Part shown: piece by piece, positions 8,416 to 16,156 of the stretch
Position numbering within the stretch: position 1 is the stretch's first letter
Layout of the letters: every line of letters begins with the position of its first letter
Assembly: GCA_002389505.1 (NCBI GenBank)
Contig: DGPA01000041.1
Location: forward strand, 102,853-120,165
Length of the DNA stretch: 17,313 bases
Direction of reading: 5' to 3'
DNA from: Halieaceae bacterium UBA4452
GTDB taxonomy: Bacteria; Pseudomonadota; Gammaproteobacteria; Pseudomonadales; Halieaceae
Notes under the pieces: model-generated
Told to the model about the DNA's origin: nothing
Databases searched by the model: none
The model's input: only the letters and a program-made list of their open reading frames with translations
Translations under genes and position numbers: made by a program

Positions 8416-8430
8416 TAAAGCCCCGCTTTA
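8416..8430 (-). other. Small hairpin at the 3' end of the carotenoid oxygenase gene
   Basis: TAAAGC and GCTTTA are 6-base inverted arms around a 3-base loop and include the oxygenase stop codon. There is no T-tract. It could attenuate or stabilise the message between the oxygenase and the ligase; it could also be chance. Confidence 0.25.
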
Positions 8431-9879
8431 CTGGCAGCCAATTCGCTCTTTTGTCATCCAGCAGCCATGAAAACCCGGAGGAATCCGGGTCGGCATATGT
8501 ACTCGGCCAATAGGACCTTGATCGAGATCTCGTGCATTAAATACTTGGAGTTCTTGGGTTTGGGTTGAATCGTTCCAGACAAATACCACCAGGTATCCGT
8601 GATCCTCGGTGACTTGATTATCCGCGGGTGCAAACCACGGTTCGCTGTACCAGCAATGGTCATGGTCATCGGACCAAGCGCCCAAGCGCTCACCGGAGTC
8701 TATGTTGTACTTACACACCCCGGTCCAACGTAAAATGGCAGGATCATGATCGACCAAGTAAGCAAATTGGTTTTTTCGACCGGTACGCTGGGTATCAATG
8801 CTTGGAAATTCGACGTTGTGATGGGGGTCTAAACATTCCTCACTGCACTCCCCTGTCTTCACGTTCATGCGATAACGCCAAAGCCGCGCATCCATGACTA
8901 GCCGTGCAATCATTTTGGCGGTGCGCTCGTCATCAAAACTACCATCATCGTGAATCGCGGGCTGATACCGACAAGCCACCATAACAATCTCATCACCCTC
9001 TTCCCACGCGTTAATGACGTGGTAGATAAACGCGCCCGAAAACTCAAACCAGCGAAGTGAAGCGGCTTCACCCATTCTAGGAATAACGCCCAATCGGGTC
9101 GGTAAGTTGGAGTCAAATACCACCTTGTGTCGGCCGGCCGTTCGGGCTTGTTCGTCATGAAACACAGGATGGTCATGTAAAATGGAGTAATGCTCGGTGA
9201 TCGCCATATCGTGGGGTAGTCGGTTGCCGGGTAATTCGATGGGCACTCGATGCACCAGCTGACCGTCTTTATTGACGACGCCGTACCACATGAAAGGCCA
9301 GTGATCGCCATAATCAAAATACATCAGCTCACCCGTTACCTCGTCGACCTTGCAGTGGCTGGACATGCCAGAGCTCGGATCATCTAAGTAGTTATGTTGC
9401 GGACCGAGAGTCTCCAGAGTGATGGGATCCAGTGCATAGGGCACACCTGCGAGGTACCAGGTACAAATAGCCATCCCGGAATGGCCGATCACATCAGTAT
9501 TTGCTGAATCTTTTACGGGTTTATCCTCACGGCCTTTCAAGGTTTGCCGAATACCCCAGTACTCCGCGCTTGCGCTGGCGTCCTCTTTCATCCAGGCATC
9601 AGTTCTGACCCACTTATTTCGAATCACTAAGCGTCCATTATCAAAGTGAGCACTATGAATCATGCCGTCGCCGTCAAACGGATGGTAGTCTCCCTTGGGC
9701 TCAAATCGCGGGTTGGGTCCATTGCGTAGATACACCCCATTGAGGTCACTGGGTAGGCTGCCTGTCACGGGCAAATCAGATAACACCTGCTCTTCAAATA
9801 CAGGGGCAAAGACGTCCGTCACATAAGGGCCATAGGCGTCTCCAAAGGGCGCATTAGGATCTTTTATGGGCTGGTTCAT
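8428..9879 (-). CDS. Carotenoid oxygenase family protein (RPE65/CCD superfamily)
   Basis: 483-residue seven-bladed propeller dioxygenase that cleaves a C=C bond to two aldehydes or ketones using Fe(II) and O2. The four iron His ligands can be placed at His175 (SSHCKVD), His223 (PHDMAIT), His287 (YHVINAWEEGDE) and His471 (GFHGCWM). Family marks LNGVYLRNGPNPRF (46-59) and FDGDGMIHSAHF (68-79) are intact and the length is typical. The residue where I would place the lignostilbene-dioxygenase lysine appears to be Trp141 (ICTWYLAGVPYALDP), closer to apocarotenoid-type enzymes. Start: ATG 9879 preceded by AGGAG seven bases away; the longer frame from TTG 9894 would include that ribosome site. It lies 68 bases after the thiolase stop, likely in one operon with it. 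Confidence 0.93.
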   Translation of the reverse strand: MNQPIKDPNAPFGDAYGPYVTDVFAPVFEEQVLSDLPVTGSLPSDLNGVYLRNGPNPRFEPKGDYHPFDGDGMIHSAHFDNGRLVIRNKWVRTDAWMKEDASASAEYWGIRQTLKGREDKPVKDSANTDVIGHSGMAICTWYLAGVPYALDPITLETLGPQHNYLDDPSSGMSSHCKVDEVTGELMYFDYGDHWPFMWYGVVNKDGQLVHRVPIELPGNRLPHDMAITEHYSILHDHPVFHDEQARTAGRHKVVFDSNLPTRLGVIPRMGEAASLRWFEFSGAFIYHVINAWEEGDEIVMVACRYQPAIHDDGSFDDERTAKMIARLVMDARLWRYRMNVKTGECSEECLDPHHNVEFPSIDTQRTGRKNQFAYLVDHDPAILRWTGVCKYNIDSGERLGAWSDDHDHCWYSEPWFAPADNQVTEDHGYLVVFVWNDSTQTQELQVFNARDLDQGPIGRVHMPTRIPPGFHGCWMTKERIGCQ

Positions 9880-9947
9880 GTCGCTACTCCTCAACGATCA
9901 ACACGGTGGCGGCGGGATACTGATGCGGTGGCAACATGGAAGGCTGG

Positions 9948-11177
9948 TTAGTCTCGGCCCACAACAAAGCTGCATACCGTTGCACAGGACCCACCAATAT
10001 TTAATGTCGCTATTTGTTCAGCTCCCGCTATCTGCATGGCATCAGCTCGCTGGGTCACTTGGCGGCTGGCATCTAGCAACATACGCGCACCTGTGGCGCC
10101 TACCGGGTGACCACAGCCAATCAGGCCACCGCTCGCATTAATGGGCAAACGGCCACCGAAAGCGACAGACCCGTCTGCAATCGCTCGCCATGACTCGCCG
10201 GGAGCGGTAATACCAAAATGATCAATAGCCATATATTCGGTCATTGCAAAGCAGTCGTGGGTTTCAATGCCATCAAGCTGTTTGACATCAGCAATCCCAG
10301 CGCGATTAAAAGCCTCTTGAATCGCCTGCCTGACATGCGGAAAAACATAGGGTGAGTCCTTGCTGCGCTCGACTTTATCGTGATAGCGAATGCCCGCATT
10401 GCGATGTCCCCATCCCCGAATACGCGCGATCGGATCCCGCTTATCGCGTGACTGTCGATACGACGCCATAAATTTCCCCGACGCTAAAATAACCGCGCAA
10501 GCACCGTCGGTGATTTGACCACAGTGCAACCGGCGAACCCCGGGCTCAATGACTGGATTGAGCACGTCATCCTCAGCAAAGCTATTCTCGGCGAAGTGCC
10601 AGCCCCGGGTTTGTGCCAGAGGATTACGCTTTGCGTTAGCGTAATTCATCTCAGAAATGTCATTGAGAACCTGTCGATCGAGGCCGTATCGTTGATCGTA
10701 CTCATTAGCCAGCAAACCAAACACCGCGGGCCACATGAATTTACAATCGATATTCTCTCGATCACGCCACGCCGCTGAGTTTTGATTTTGTGAGGCTACG
10801 TCGCCGGGCAAGTTTTTGAATTCTTCAGCGCCCAACACAAGCACGCAGTCATATCGCCCTGCCTCGATCTCAGCCATGGCGGCGAGCGCTGCCAGTGATG
10901 ACGATGCACAGGCGCCTTCATGGCGCGATGCTGGTACCCCCCAAAGTTCGGGTACTACCTGAGAGACCACGGCACCTAGGTGGCCCTGTTGGCGCTGGGC
11001 CTCAGCAAATGCGTTACCCACGTGGACGGACTCAATAGCTGAAGCGGGAAGGCCGCAGGCTTCGAGCGCGCCTAAACTGGACTCCCTGATCATGTCGGAG
11101 ATATCTAAACCTTCACGGGACCAGGCACGTGCAAAATCTGTTTGACATCCGCCGAGGATATATACCGGCTCACTCAT
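9948..11177 (-). CDS. Thiolase family protein (SCPx / lipid-transfer type acyl-CoA thiolase)
   Basis: 409 residues. Cleaves 3-ketoacyl-CoA with CoA, or runs the reverse condensation. Nucleophile Cys90 lies in SRHEGACASSSLAAL; the second catalytic block is SGGLIGCGHPVGATG with His357; a third Cys, Cys398, is in NIGGSCATVC. GIETHDCFAMTEYMAID matches the EVHDCF block typical of SCP-x/SCP2-thiolases, which act on branched or steroid side-chain substrates, rather than FadA or PhaA. ATG 11177 has GGAGAG upstream at normal spacing. The 68-base gap to the regulator is AT-rich on this strand (a TTTATATAGTTTTTTTATG stretch at about 11210-11228), so it may carry its own promoter. Thiolases of this group lacking a defined partner are often annotated simply as acetyl-CoA acetyltransferase. 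Confidence 0.9.
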   Translation of the reverse strand: MSEPVYILGGCQTDFARAWSREGLDISDMIRESSLGALEACGLPASAIESVHVGNAFAEAQRQQGHLGAVVSQVVPELWGVPASRHEGACASSSLAALAAMAEIEAGRYDCVLVLGAEEFKNLPGDVASQNQNSAAWRDRENIDCKFMWPAVFGLLANEYDQRYGLDRQVLNDISEMNYANAKRNPLAQTRGWHFAENSFAEDDVLNPVIEPGVRRLHCGQITDGACAVILASGKFMASYRQSRDKRDPIARIRGWGHRNAGIRYHDKVERSKDSPYVFPHVRQAIQEAFNRAGIADVKQLDGIETHDCFAMTEYMAIDHFGITAPGESWRAIADGSVAFGGRLPINASGGLIGCGHPVGATGARMLLDASRQVTQRADAMQIAGAEQIATLNIGGSCATVCSFVVGRD

Positions 11178-11245
11178 GGACTGAGCTCTCCTATCTGCAC
11201 GCTTACTTGCATAAAAAAACTATATAAACACTAACGGAATTCTCA

Positions 11246-12229
11246 TTAGGACGCAATGGTCAGGGAGTCTGGCCTTGGCGGCTGTTGCGTGACGTCTTTG
11301 GGGGCTACCGCTTGATCGCAGACACTGCACCGGGTTGACACTTGCAACGGCTCAGGTGAGCAACGGTGTCTGAGTATCACGTTGCCGCCCTCTGAAGGCA
11401 GCCACCAACGCTCTGACCATTTATGCAGCGACATCGCAATCGGTAGGTAATCCTGGCCTTTCTGGGTGAGACGATATTGATACCGCTGTGGCGCGCTCTG
11501 ATAGGCAATGCGCTCCATTAACTCAGCGCTGACAAGCCACTTCAGGCGATCTGCGAGGATGTTGGTTGAAATACCCAGCCCTCGTTGAAAGTCGTCGTAG
11601 CGCCGCAGGCCATAAAGGGCTCCGCCTAAAATCAGGTTATTCCAACGATCACCCAAGGCATCAATGGTATGAAATAAAGACGCGTCTTTGCCTGGGCTAG
11701 AGACCTGACTGGCTTTTGAGCGTCGCTTGGAGGCAGGGGTCCGCCGAGGTAGCGCGTTGTGGGCGCGGGTTCGCACATAGGACAGGCTTTGCACAGTAAT
11801 GGCTTGGTGACAGCGAGCGCAAGCGCAGACCGGGTAAAATGCGCTAGCGCAGGTCCGGTGAACCAAGCGGGGTGGCAATGTGATCGTCGACGCGTTAACC
11901 CATTTTTGCTCCCAGGCCCATATCGACAAGGCAAAGTCATATAACCCAAGGCCCTTAGGCGTTAATCGATACTCGTGGCGTAGCGGTTTCGTTTGATAGG
12001 GGTGGCGATAAACAATACCCTGCGCCACCAACACCTTGAGGCGATTTGCAAGGGTTGATCGCACCGCGCCCGTGTGCTGTAAGAAATCTTCAAATCGATG
12101 GCGTCCTAAAAACAAGTCTCTGATGACCAATAACGTCAAACGATCTCCCAGCAGAGCAAGACACTGAGCGACCAGGCTGTCTAACACCAATCGACCGGTC
12201 TCCACCGCCTCCTCATGTGTGAGATTCAT
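11246..12229 (-). CDS. Tandem HxlR-type winged-helix transcriptional regulator (two fused copies)
   Basis: 327 residues containing two complete HxlR winged-helix DNA-binding domains in one chain. Copy 1 (about 23-110): LALLGDRLTLLVIRDLFLG, RHRFEDFLQHTG, STLANRLKVL, HEYRLTPKGLGLYDF. Copy 2 (about 187-275): TIDALGDRWNNLILGGALYG, RRYDDFQRGLGIS, NILADRLKWL, YQYRLTQKGQDYLP. Each is followed by a Cys/His cluster: His124, Cys127, Cys137, Cys140 and His288, Cys290, Cys301, Cys304, possibly a small zinc or redox site. Family members are usually 100-220 residues and dimerise; this protein is an intramolecular pseudo-dimer. ATG 12229 has AGGTGG just upstream. It probably controls the adjacent thiolase-oxygenase-ligase genes. 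HxlR regulators often respond to aldehydes or electrophiles, which would suit an oxygenase making aldehydes, but the ligand is unknown. Confidence 0.92.
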   Translation of the reverse strand: MNLTHEEAVETGRLVLDSLVAQCLALLGDRLTLLVIRDLFLGRHRFEDFLQHTGAVRSTLANRLKVLVAQGIVYRHPYQTKPLRHEYRLTPKGLGLYDFALSIWAWEQKWVNASTITLPPRLVHRTCASAFYPVCACARCHQAITVQSLSYVRTRAHNALPRRTPASKRRSKASQVSSPGKDASLFHTIDALGDRWNNLILGGALYGLRRYDDFQRGLGISTNILADRLKWLVSAELMERIAYQSAPQRYQYRLTQKGQDYLPIAMSLHKWSERWWLPSEGGNVILRHRCSPEPLQVSTRCSVCDQAVAPKDVTQQPPRPDSLTIAS

Positions 12230-12499
12230 CTGTCCACCTGTTCAATTTGAAGAGGTCAGCCTCTCGCTGCCAGTCATAGAACGTTTCGCGGCAAGGGTAT
12301 CATGCGCAATACCTTTGGCGTTTTATAATGCCAGTTCGGTTATCTGTGCGGGGCTGGACACCAAACACATGCTGCTTCGTGTAAAAGCCGCGCACGTCTA
12401 GGAGGCAGTTCTCGCTGACAGTAGGCGTGACGACTGTTTTCCTTATCGTCATGACAGGGTGAGTGACTCAGTAGCGCAGGATTGGGGATTCAGTGCCCT
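12230..12499. other. Upstream region of the HxlR gene, no gene seen
   Basis: Between the regulator start and the ilvC terminator. Short open frames here are without ribosome sites or domain character. GGTAT (12296-12300) and ATACC (12309-12313) form a 5-base dyad with an 8-base centre, 67 bases before the regulator start, a possible autoregulatory operator. TATAAT at 12324-12329 on the plus strand has no matching -35 and no gene ahead of it. No clear minus-strand promoter was identified. Confidence 0.35.
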
Positions 12500-12521
12500 A
12501 AAAAAGGAGCCCTTGGGCTCC
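12500..12521 (-). terminator. Rho-independent terminator of ilvC
   Basis: Read on the minus strand: GGAGCCC (12521-12515), a 2-base loop, GGGCTCC (12512-12506), then six T residues (12505-12500). The stem is perfect and GC-rich with an immediate T-tract, 26 bases beyond the ilvC stop codon. It should insulate ilvC from the catabolic cluster. Confidence 0.93.
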
Positions 12522-12546
12522 CTACACGGTTCTTATCAGCACTGCC

Positions 12547-14025
12547 TCAGGCAGCGGAGGAAATGGCTTTCATGCCCGTCATATGGTCTCGCAATTCTTC
12601 GCCAACAATCTCGACCATATGGTTGCGAATGGCAGCGTTGACTTCGATAAGGGTGCGGTTATCTGTGCTATTGCTGCCACCTATGCCCTCGCCAATGGCG
12701 TCGGTACCGAGCGTGGCGACGAAATCTTTGAGCAACGGTCGAGCTGCCTGATCGAATAAATAACAGCCGTACTCAGCCGTGTCAGAAATAACAACATTCA
12801 TCTCATAGAGTTTTTTGCGGGCAATGGTATTGGCGATGAGCGGCGTTTCGTGTAGCGATTCATAATAGGCGGACTCTTCAACGATACCCGCCGACACCAT
12901 AGTCTCGAAGGCTAGCTCTACCCCTGCTTTCACCATGGCAATCATGAGAATACCCTGATCATAATAGGTCTGCTCATCAATAGGCCCATCGGTGAGTGCT
13001 TGCTTTTCGAAGGCTGTTTCGTTGGTTTCTGCGCGCCATTTGAGCAGGTTGGCGTCGTCATTTGCCCAGTCCGCCATCATCGTGCGTGAAAATTCACCTG
13101 ACATAATGTCATCTTGATGCTTTTCAAACAGCGGACGCAACAGCCGTTTCATGGCTTCCGACAGCTCAAATGCGCGACATTTCGCCGGGTTAGACAGGCG
13201 ATCCATCATGTTGGTAATGCCACCTTGTTTGAGTCCCTCGGTGACCGTCTCCCAGCCATACTGCACCAGCTTGGCTGCGTAGCTGGCGTCAATGCCAAGC
13301 TCTACCATACGGTCAAAGCACAGCAACGACCCTGTTTGCAGCATGCCACAGAGGATGGTTTGTTCTCCCATAAGGTCCGATTTCACTTCGGCAATGGGCG
13401 ATGACTCCAAAACACCCGCGCGATCACCGCCGGTACCCGATGCCAAGGCTTTGGCAATGGCCATGCCTTCCCCCTTCGGGTCGTTCTCGCGATGAACGGC
13501 GATCAACGTTGGTACGCCAAAGCCGCGCAGGTATTCTTCGCGTACTTCTGTACCCGGGCACTTAGGGCAGCACATCACCACGGTAATATCCGCACGTACC
13601 TTCATGCCTTCTTCCACCAAGTTAAAGCCATGGGCATAGTCTAAGCAGGCACCTTCCTTCATGAGGGGCATGACTGTGGTGACCACCGGCGTATGCTGCT
13701 TATCAGGCGTTAGGTTCATTACCACATCGGCGCTAGGAATGAGCTCTTCATAGGTGCCGACGACAAAGCCATTGTCAGTCGCTCGCTGCCACGAGGCACG
13801 CTTCTCGTCAATGGCCGCTTGCCGCAAGGTGTAACTGACATCTAGGCCTGAGTCGCGTAGATTTAGGCCCTGATTAAGTCCCTGTGCGCCGCAGCCAATG
13901 ATGACAATTTTTTTGCCCTTTAATGGCTCAACGCCATCGGCAAATTCTGAGGAATCCATAAATCGGCATTTACCGAGTTCCTGCAGTTGGACGCGCAAGG
14001 GTAGGGTATTGAAATAGTTGCTCAC
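12547..14025 (-). CDS. ilvC: Ketol-acid reductoisomerase, class II (long form)
   Basis: 492 residues, close to the 491 of E. coli IlvC and collinear throughout. NADPH- and Mg-dependent isomerisation and reduction of acetolactate or acetohydroxybutyrate: the second common step of Val/Leu/Ile synthesis, acting directly on the IlvIH product. Rossmann motif GCGAQGLNQG at 44-53; catalytic and metal residues His132 (YAHGFN), Lys155 (PKCPG), Asp217 and Glu221 (SDLMGEQ). The two C-terminal knotted helical domains of class II are both present. Start: GTG 14025, because AGGAG lies six bases upstream and the protein then begins (M)SNYFNTL as in E. coli; the open frame runs 34 codons further upstream with no homology and would span the ribosome site. 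Divergent from pssA. Confidence 0.97.
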   Translation of the reverse strand: MSNYFNTLPLRVQLQELGKCRFMDSSEFADGVEPLKGKKIVIIGCGAQGLNQGLNLRDSGLDVSYTLRQAAIDEKRASWQRATDNGFVVGTYEELIPSADVVMNLTPDKQHTPVVTTVMPLMKEGACLDYAHGFNLVEEGMKVRADITVVMCCPKCPGTEVREEYLRGFGVPTLIAVHRENDPKGEGMAIAKALASGTGGDRAGVLESSPIAEVKSDLMGEQTILCGMLQTGSLLCFDRMVELGIDASYAAKLVQYGWETVTEGLKQGGITNMMDRLSNPAKCRAFELSEAMKRLLRPLFEKHQDDIMSGEFSRTMMADWANDDANLLKWRAETNETAFEKQALTDGPIDEQTYYDQGILMIAMVKAGVELAFETMVSAGIVEESAYYESLHETPLIANTIARKKLYEMNVVISDTAEYGCYLFDQAARPLLKDFVATLGTDAIGEGIGGSNSTDNRTLIEVNAAIRNHMVEIVGEELRDHMTGMKAISSAA

Positions 14026-14151
14026 CGTAGTCTCCTGAAGTGCTGGCGTAGTAAGAACAAGGCGATCGACGATACTGGCAGCCGGGCGCGGGGGTTTGAA
14101 TTCAGCCGCCAGCGCGCTGCAAACCATCGACCAATGAAAAAAACGTCGAGC

Positions 14152-14157
14152 AGTATA
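14152..14157 (-). promoter_or_regulatory. Candidate -10 element for ilvC
   Basis: On the minus strand this reads TATACT, 127 bases before the GTG start. A -35 at 17-18 bases is poor (GCAGCT), so this is only a candidate; activator-dependent transcription would be compatible with such a weak -35. Confidence 0.25.
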
Positions 14158-14251
14158 CCCTTAACCTCAGGGAAAAGCTGCGAACCAACGGTATTGATTT
14201 ATTGGGGCTGTTAACCGTGGTGAGCATGCTAACCGGAGAGCTGCTAGAGTA

Positions 14252-14260
14252 TGCTATACA
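14252..14260 (+). promoter_or_regulatory. Candidate extended -10 promoter of pssA
   Basis: TGCTATACA fits the extended -10 pattern TGnTATAnT in most positions and sits 30 bases before the pssA ATG. No good -35 is visible, which extended -10 promoters tolerate. Transcription from here would leave a short leader of about 24 bases. Confidence 0.4.
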
Positions 14261-14290
14261 CTTTCGTTTAGCCCACAGCGAGATAGTCTG

Positions 14291-15187
14291 ATGACCGAGA
14301 GCACAGTTCCGCCCAACACAGACGATGATGATTTAGAGCGCGCTGCCGAGCACATCGAGCGGCCTATTGCGTCATTAGTTGGCGACTATGAAGAAGACGT
14401 TAGGGCAAAGCGCAGCTCCATTGACGACGTCGCTTCAGGGTCAAAAGGTGTTTATTGGCTCCCCAATTTGTTAACCACGGGCGCACTGTTTGCTGGGTTT
14501 TATGCTGTGATCGCTGGCATGCAAGGCGATTTTTACGCCGGTGCAGTCGCTATTTTTGTGGCCGGCATGCTCGATGGACTAGACGGGCGGGTTGCACGGT
14601 TAACTAAGACGACAAGTGCTTTTGGCGCTGAATACGATAGTCTCGCTGATATGGTGTCCTTCGGTGTAGCGCCGGCACTGTTGATGTTCAATTGGGCACT
14701 TGCTGACGCAGGCAAGCTTGGTTGGGTAGCCGCTTTTCTCTATACGGCTTGTGCAGCATTACGATTGGCGCGCTTTAACACCCAGCGCGGTAATGCTGAT
14801 TCAACTGTGTTCACCGGTCTTGCCAGTCCGGCGGCTGCAGGCGTTGTCGCCAGCAGCGTCTGGCTAGGTCACGAGTATGCATTACCCGCCGGCGGCGCAC
14901 CTTTATCCTGGGTGCACGCGGCGCTATTGATTACCGTGGGCTTCTTAATGATTGCTCGGTTCCCCTACTACAGCTTCAAAACGGTTCGCTTAGAGGCGCG
15001 GGTTCCCTTTGCCCGAATTCTGTTATTGGTCACCGTGTTGGGGCTGGTGGCGTTGGATCCTCCCTTGGTGCTGTGGTGTTTGTCTTGTATTTACGCATTT
15101 TCTGGACCGGCGCAGCTTTTACAGCGTAACCTAAGGAAGAAAACACCCACTGAGGAGACTGAAGAAGATGTCCCAACGAATCCGTAA
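14291..15187 (+). CDS. pssA: CDP-diacylglycerol-serine O-phosphatidyltransferase
   Basis: 298-residue integral membrane enzyme that makes phosphatidylserine from CDP-diacylglycerol and serine, the precursor of phosphatidylethanolamine. The CDP-alcohol phosphotransferase signature D-x2-DG-x2-AR-x8-G-x3-D-x3-D is complete: Asp95, Asp98, Gly99, Ala102, Arg103, Gly112, Asp116, Asp120. Several hydrophobic helices follow (about 60-75, 82-94, 124-158, 212-222, 242-270). An acidic soluble N-terminal extension of about 50 residues precedes the first helix. This is the membrane-embedded type, not the peripheral phospholipase-D-like E. coli PssA. The ribosome site is weak (GAG about 9 bases before ATG). 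Its 3' end overlaps msrP by 20 bases, so pssA-msrP-msrQ are probably one transcript. Confidence 0.96.
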   Translation: MTESTVPPNTDDDDLERAAEHIERPIASLVGDYEEDVRAKRSSIDDVASGSKGVYWLPNLLTTGALFAGFYAVIAGMQGDFYAGAVAIFVAGMLDGLDGRVARLTKTTSAFGAEYDSLADMVSFGVAPALLMFNWALADAGKLGWVAAFLYTACAALRLARFNTQRGNADSTVFTGLASPAAAGVVASSVWLGHEYALPAGGAPLSWVHAALLITVGFLMIARFPYYSFKTVRLEARVPFARILLLVTVLGLVALDPPLVLWCLSCIYAFSGPAQLLQRNLRKKTPTEETEEDVPTNP

Positions 15188-16142
15188 CTGGCCAATTATA
15201 CCCTCCTCAGAGATTACCCCCGAACCCGTTTGGTTGCAGCGTCGAGCGTTCATGAAGGCGGCAGCCTTGAGTGCCGCGGGCGCAGTGGGAGCGGGTGTGG
15301 CGCCCTCAGGCGCTAGTACTTCTATGCCTTTAACCTATAGCAAAACAGACTGTAGTGGCTGTCAGACCGATGAGCCGATGACGCCCCTCGATGACGTTAC
15401 CAGTTACAATAACTTTTATGAGTTTGGTACTGATAAAAGCGATCCCGCCAAGTACGCCCATGCGCTGACCACAGACCCTTGGTCAATAGAGGTCGGTGGC
15501 TTAGTGAAGAAGCCCGGCACACTCCATCTTGAAGATATTATGAGCGGCTTTGATCTAGAGGAACGCATCTATCGTTTCAGGTGTGTCGAAGCATGGTCAA
15601 TGGTGGTGCCCTGGATAGGCTTCCCCCTCTCTGAATTACTGGCGCGCTTCGAGCCCACATCGGACGCACGATTCGTTTCCTTCAAAACGCTGTATCGTCC
15701 AGCGGAAATGCGCGGCACTCGCTCATTCACCTCGGTTATTGATTGGCCGTATCGTGAAGGACTGCGGCTTGATGAAGCACTGCACCCACTTACGCTGATG
15801 ACGGTAGGCCTTTATGGCCGGACATTACCCAATCAGAGCGGCGCACCACTTCGGTTAATCGTGCCTTGGAAGTACGGATTTAAAAGTATTAAATCCATTG
15901 TCTCTATCGAGCTGACCAGTCGTCAGCCGCAGACCTCTTGGCAGAGCCTTGCTGCCAATGAGTATGGCTTCTACAGCAATGTAAATCCCCACGTAGATCA
16001 TCCGCGTTGGAGTCAGCGTTACGAACGACGATTGCCCTCATCGCTATTTAGTCCCAATCGAATAGCGACGCAGATGTTCAATGGCTATGAAGCGCAGGTG
16101 GCGCCTCTGTATGAGGGGTTGGACCTCAAGAAGTTTTATTAG
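15168..16142 (+). CDS. msrP: Protein-methionine-sulfoxide reductase catalytic subunit (periplasmic molybdoenzyme)
   Basis: 324 residues (E. coli MsrP/YedY is 334). Mononuclear molybdopterin enzyme that reduces methionine sulfoxide in periplasmic proteins. Tat signal: twin Arg25-Arg26 in RRAFMK followed by the alanine-rich hydrophobic segment 31-49, so it is exported folded with its cofactor. The sulfite-oxidase-type fold contains the molybdenum ligand Cys139 in RFRCVEAWSMVVPW. Other family marks: YNNFYEFGTDKSDPA (80-94), WPYREGLRLDEAL, LPNQSGAPLRLIVPWKYGFK and the C-terminal GLDLKKFY. GGAGA lies nine bases before the ATG, inside pssA. msrQ follows 14 bases downstream. Confidence 0.96.
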   Translation: MSQRIRNWPIIPSSEITPEPVWLQRRAFMKAAALSAAGAVGAGVAPSGASTSMPLTYSKTDCSGCQTDEPMTPLDDVTSYNNFYEFGTDKSDPAKYAHALTTDPWSIEVGGLVKKPGTLHLEDIMSGFDLEERIYRFRCVEAWSMVVPWIGFPLSELLARFEPTSDARFVSFKTLYRPAEMRGTRSFTSVIDWPYREGLRLDEALHPLTLMTVGLYGRTLPNQSGAPLRLIVPWKYGFKSIKSIVSIELTSRQPQTSWQSLAANEYGFYSNVNPHVDHPRWSQRYERRLPSSLFSPNRIATQMFNGYEAQVAPLYEGLDLKKFY

Positions 16143-16156
16143 CGAGAGCACCATTA

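Noticed and set aside
7990..8513. Plus-strand open frames opposite the ligase and oxygenase genes
   Set aside because: They are shadows of two strongly supported minus-strand genes and show no family resemblance.
9880..9894. TTG 9894 as start of the carotenoid oxygenase
   Set aside because: It would put the AGGAG ribosome binding site of ATG 9879 inside the coding region.
12324..12329. Perfect TATAAT on the plus strand
   Set aside because: No -35 at suitable spacing and no plus-strand gene follows; downstream is the ilvC terminator.
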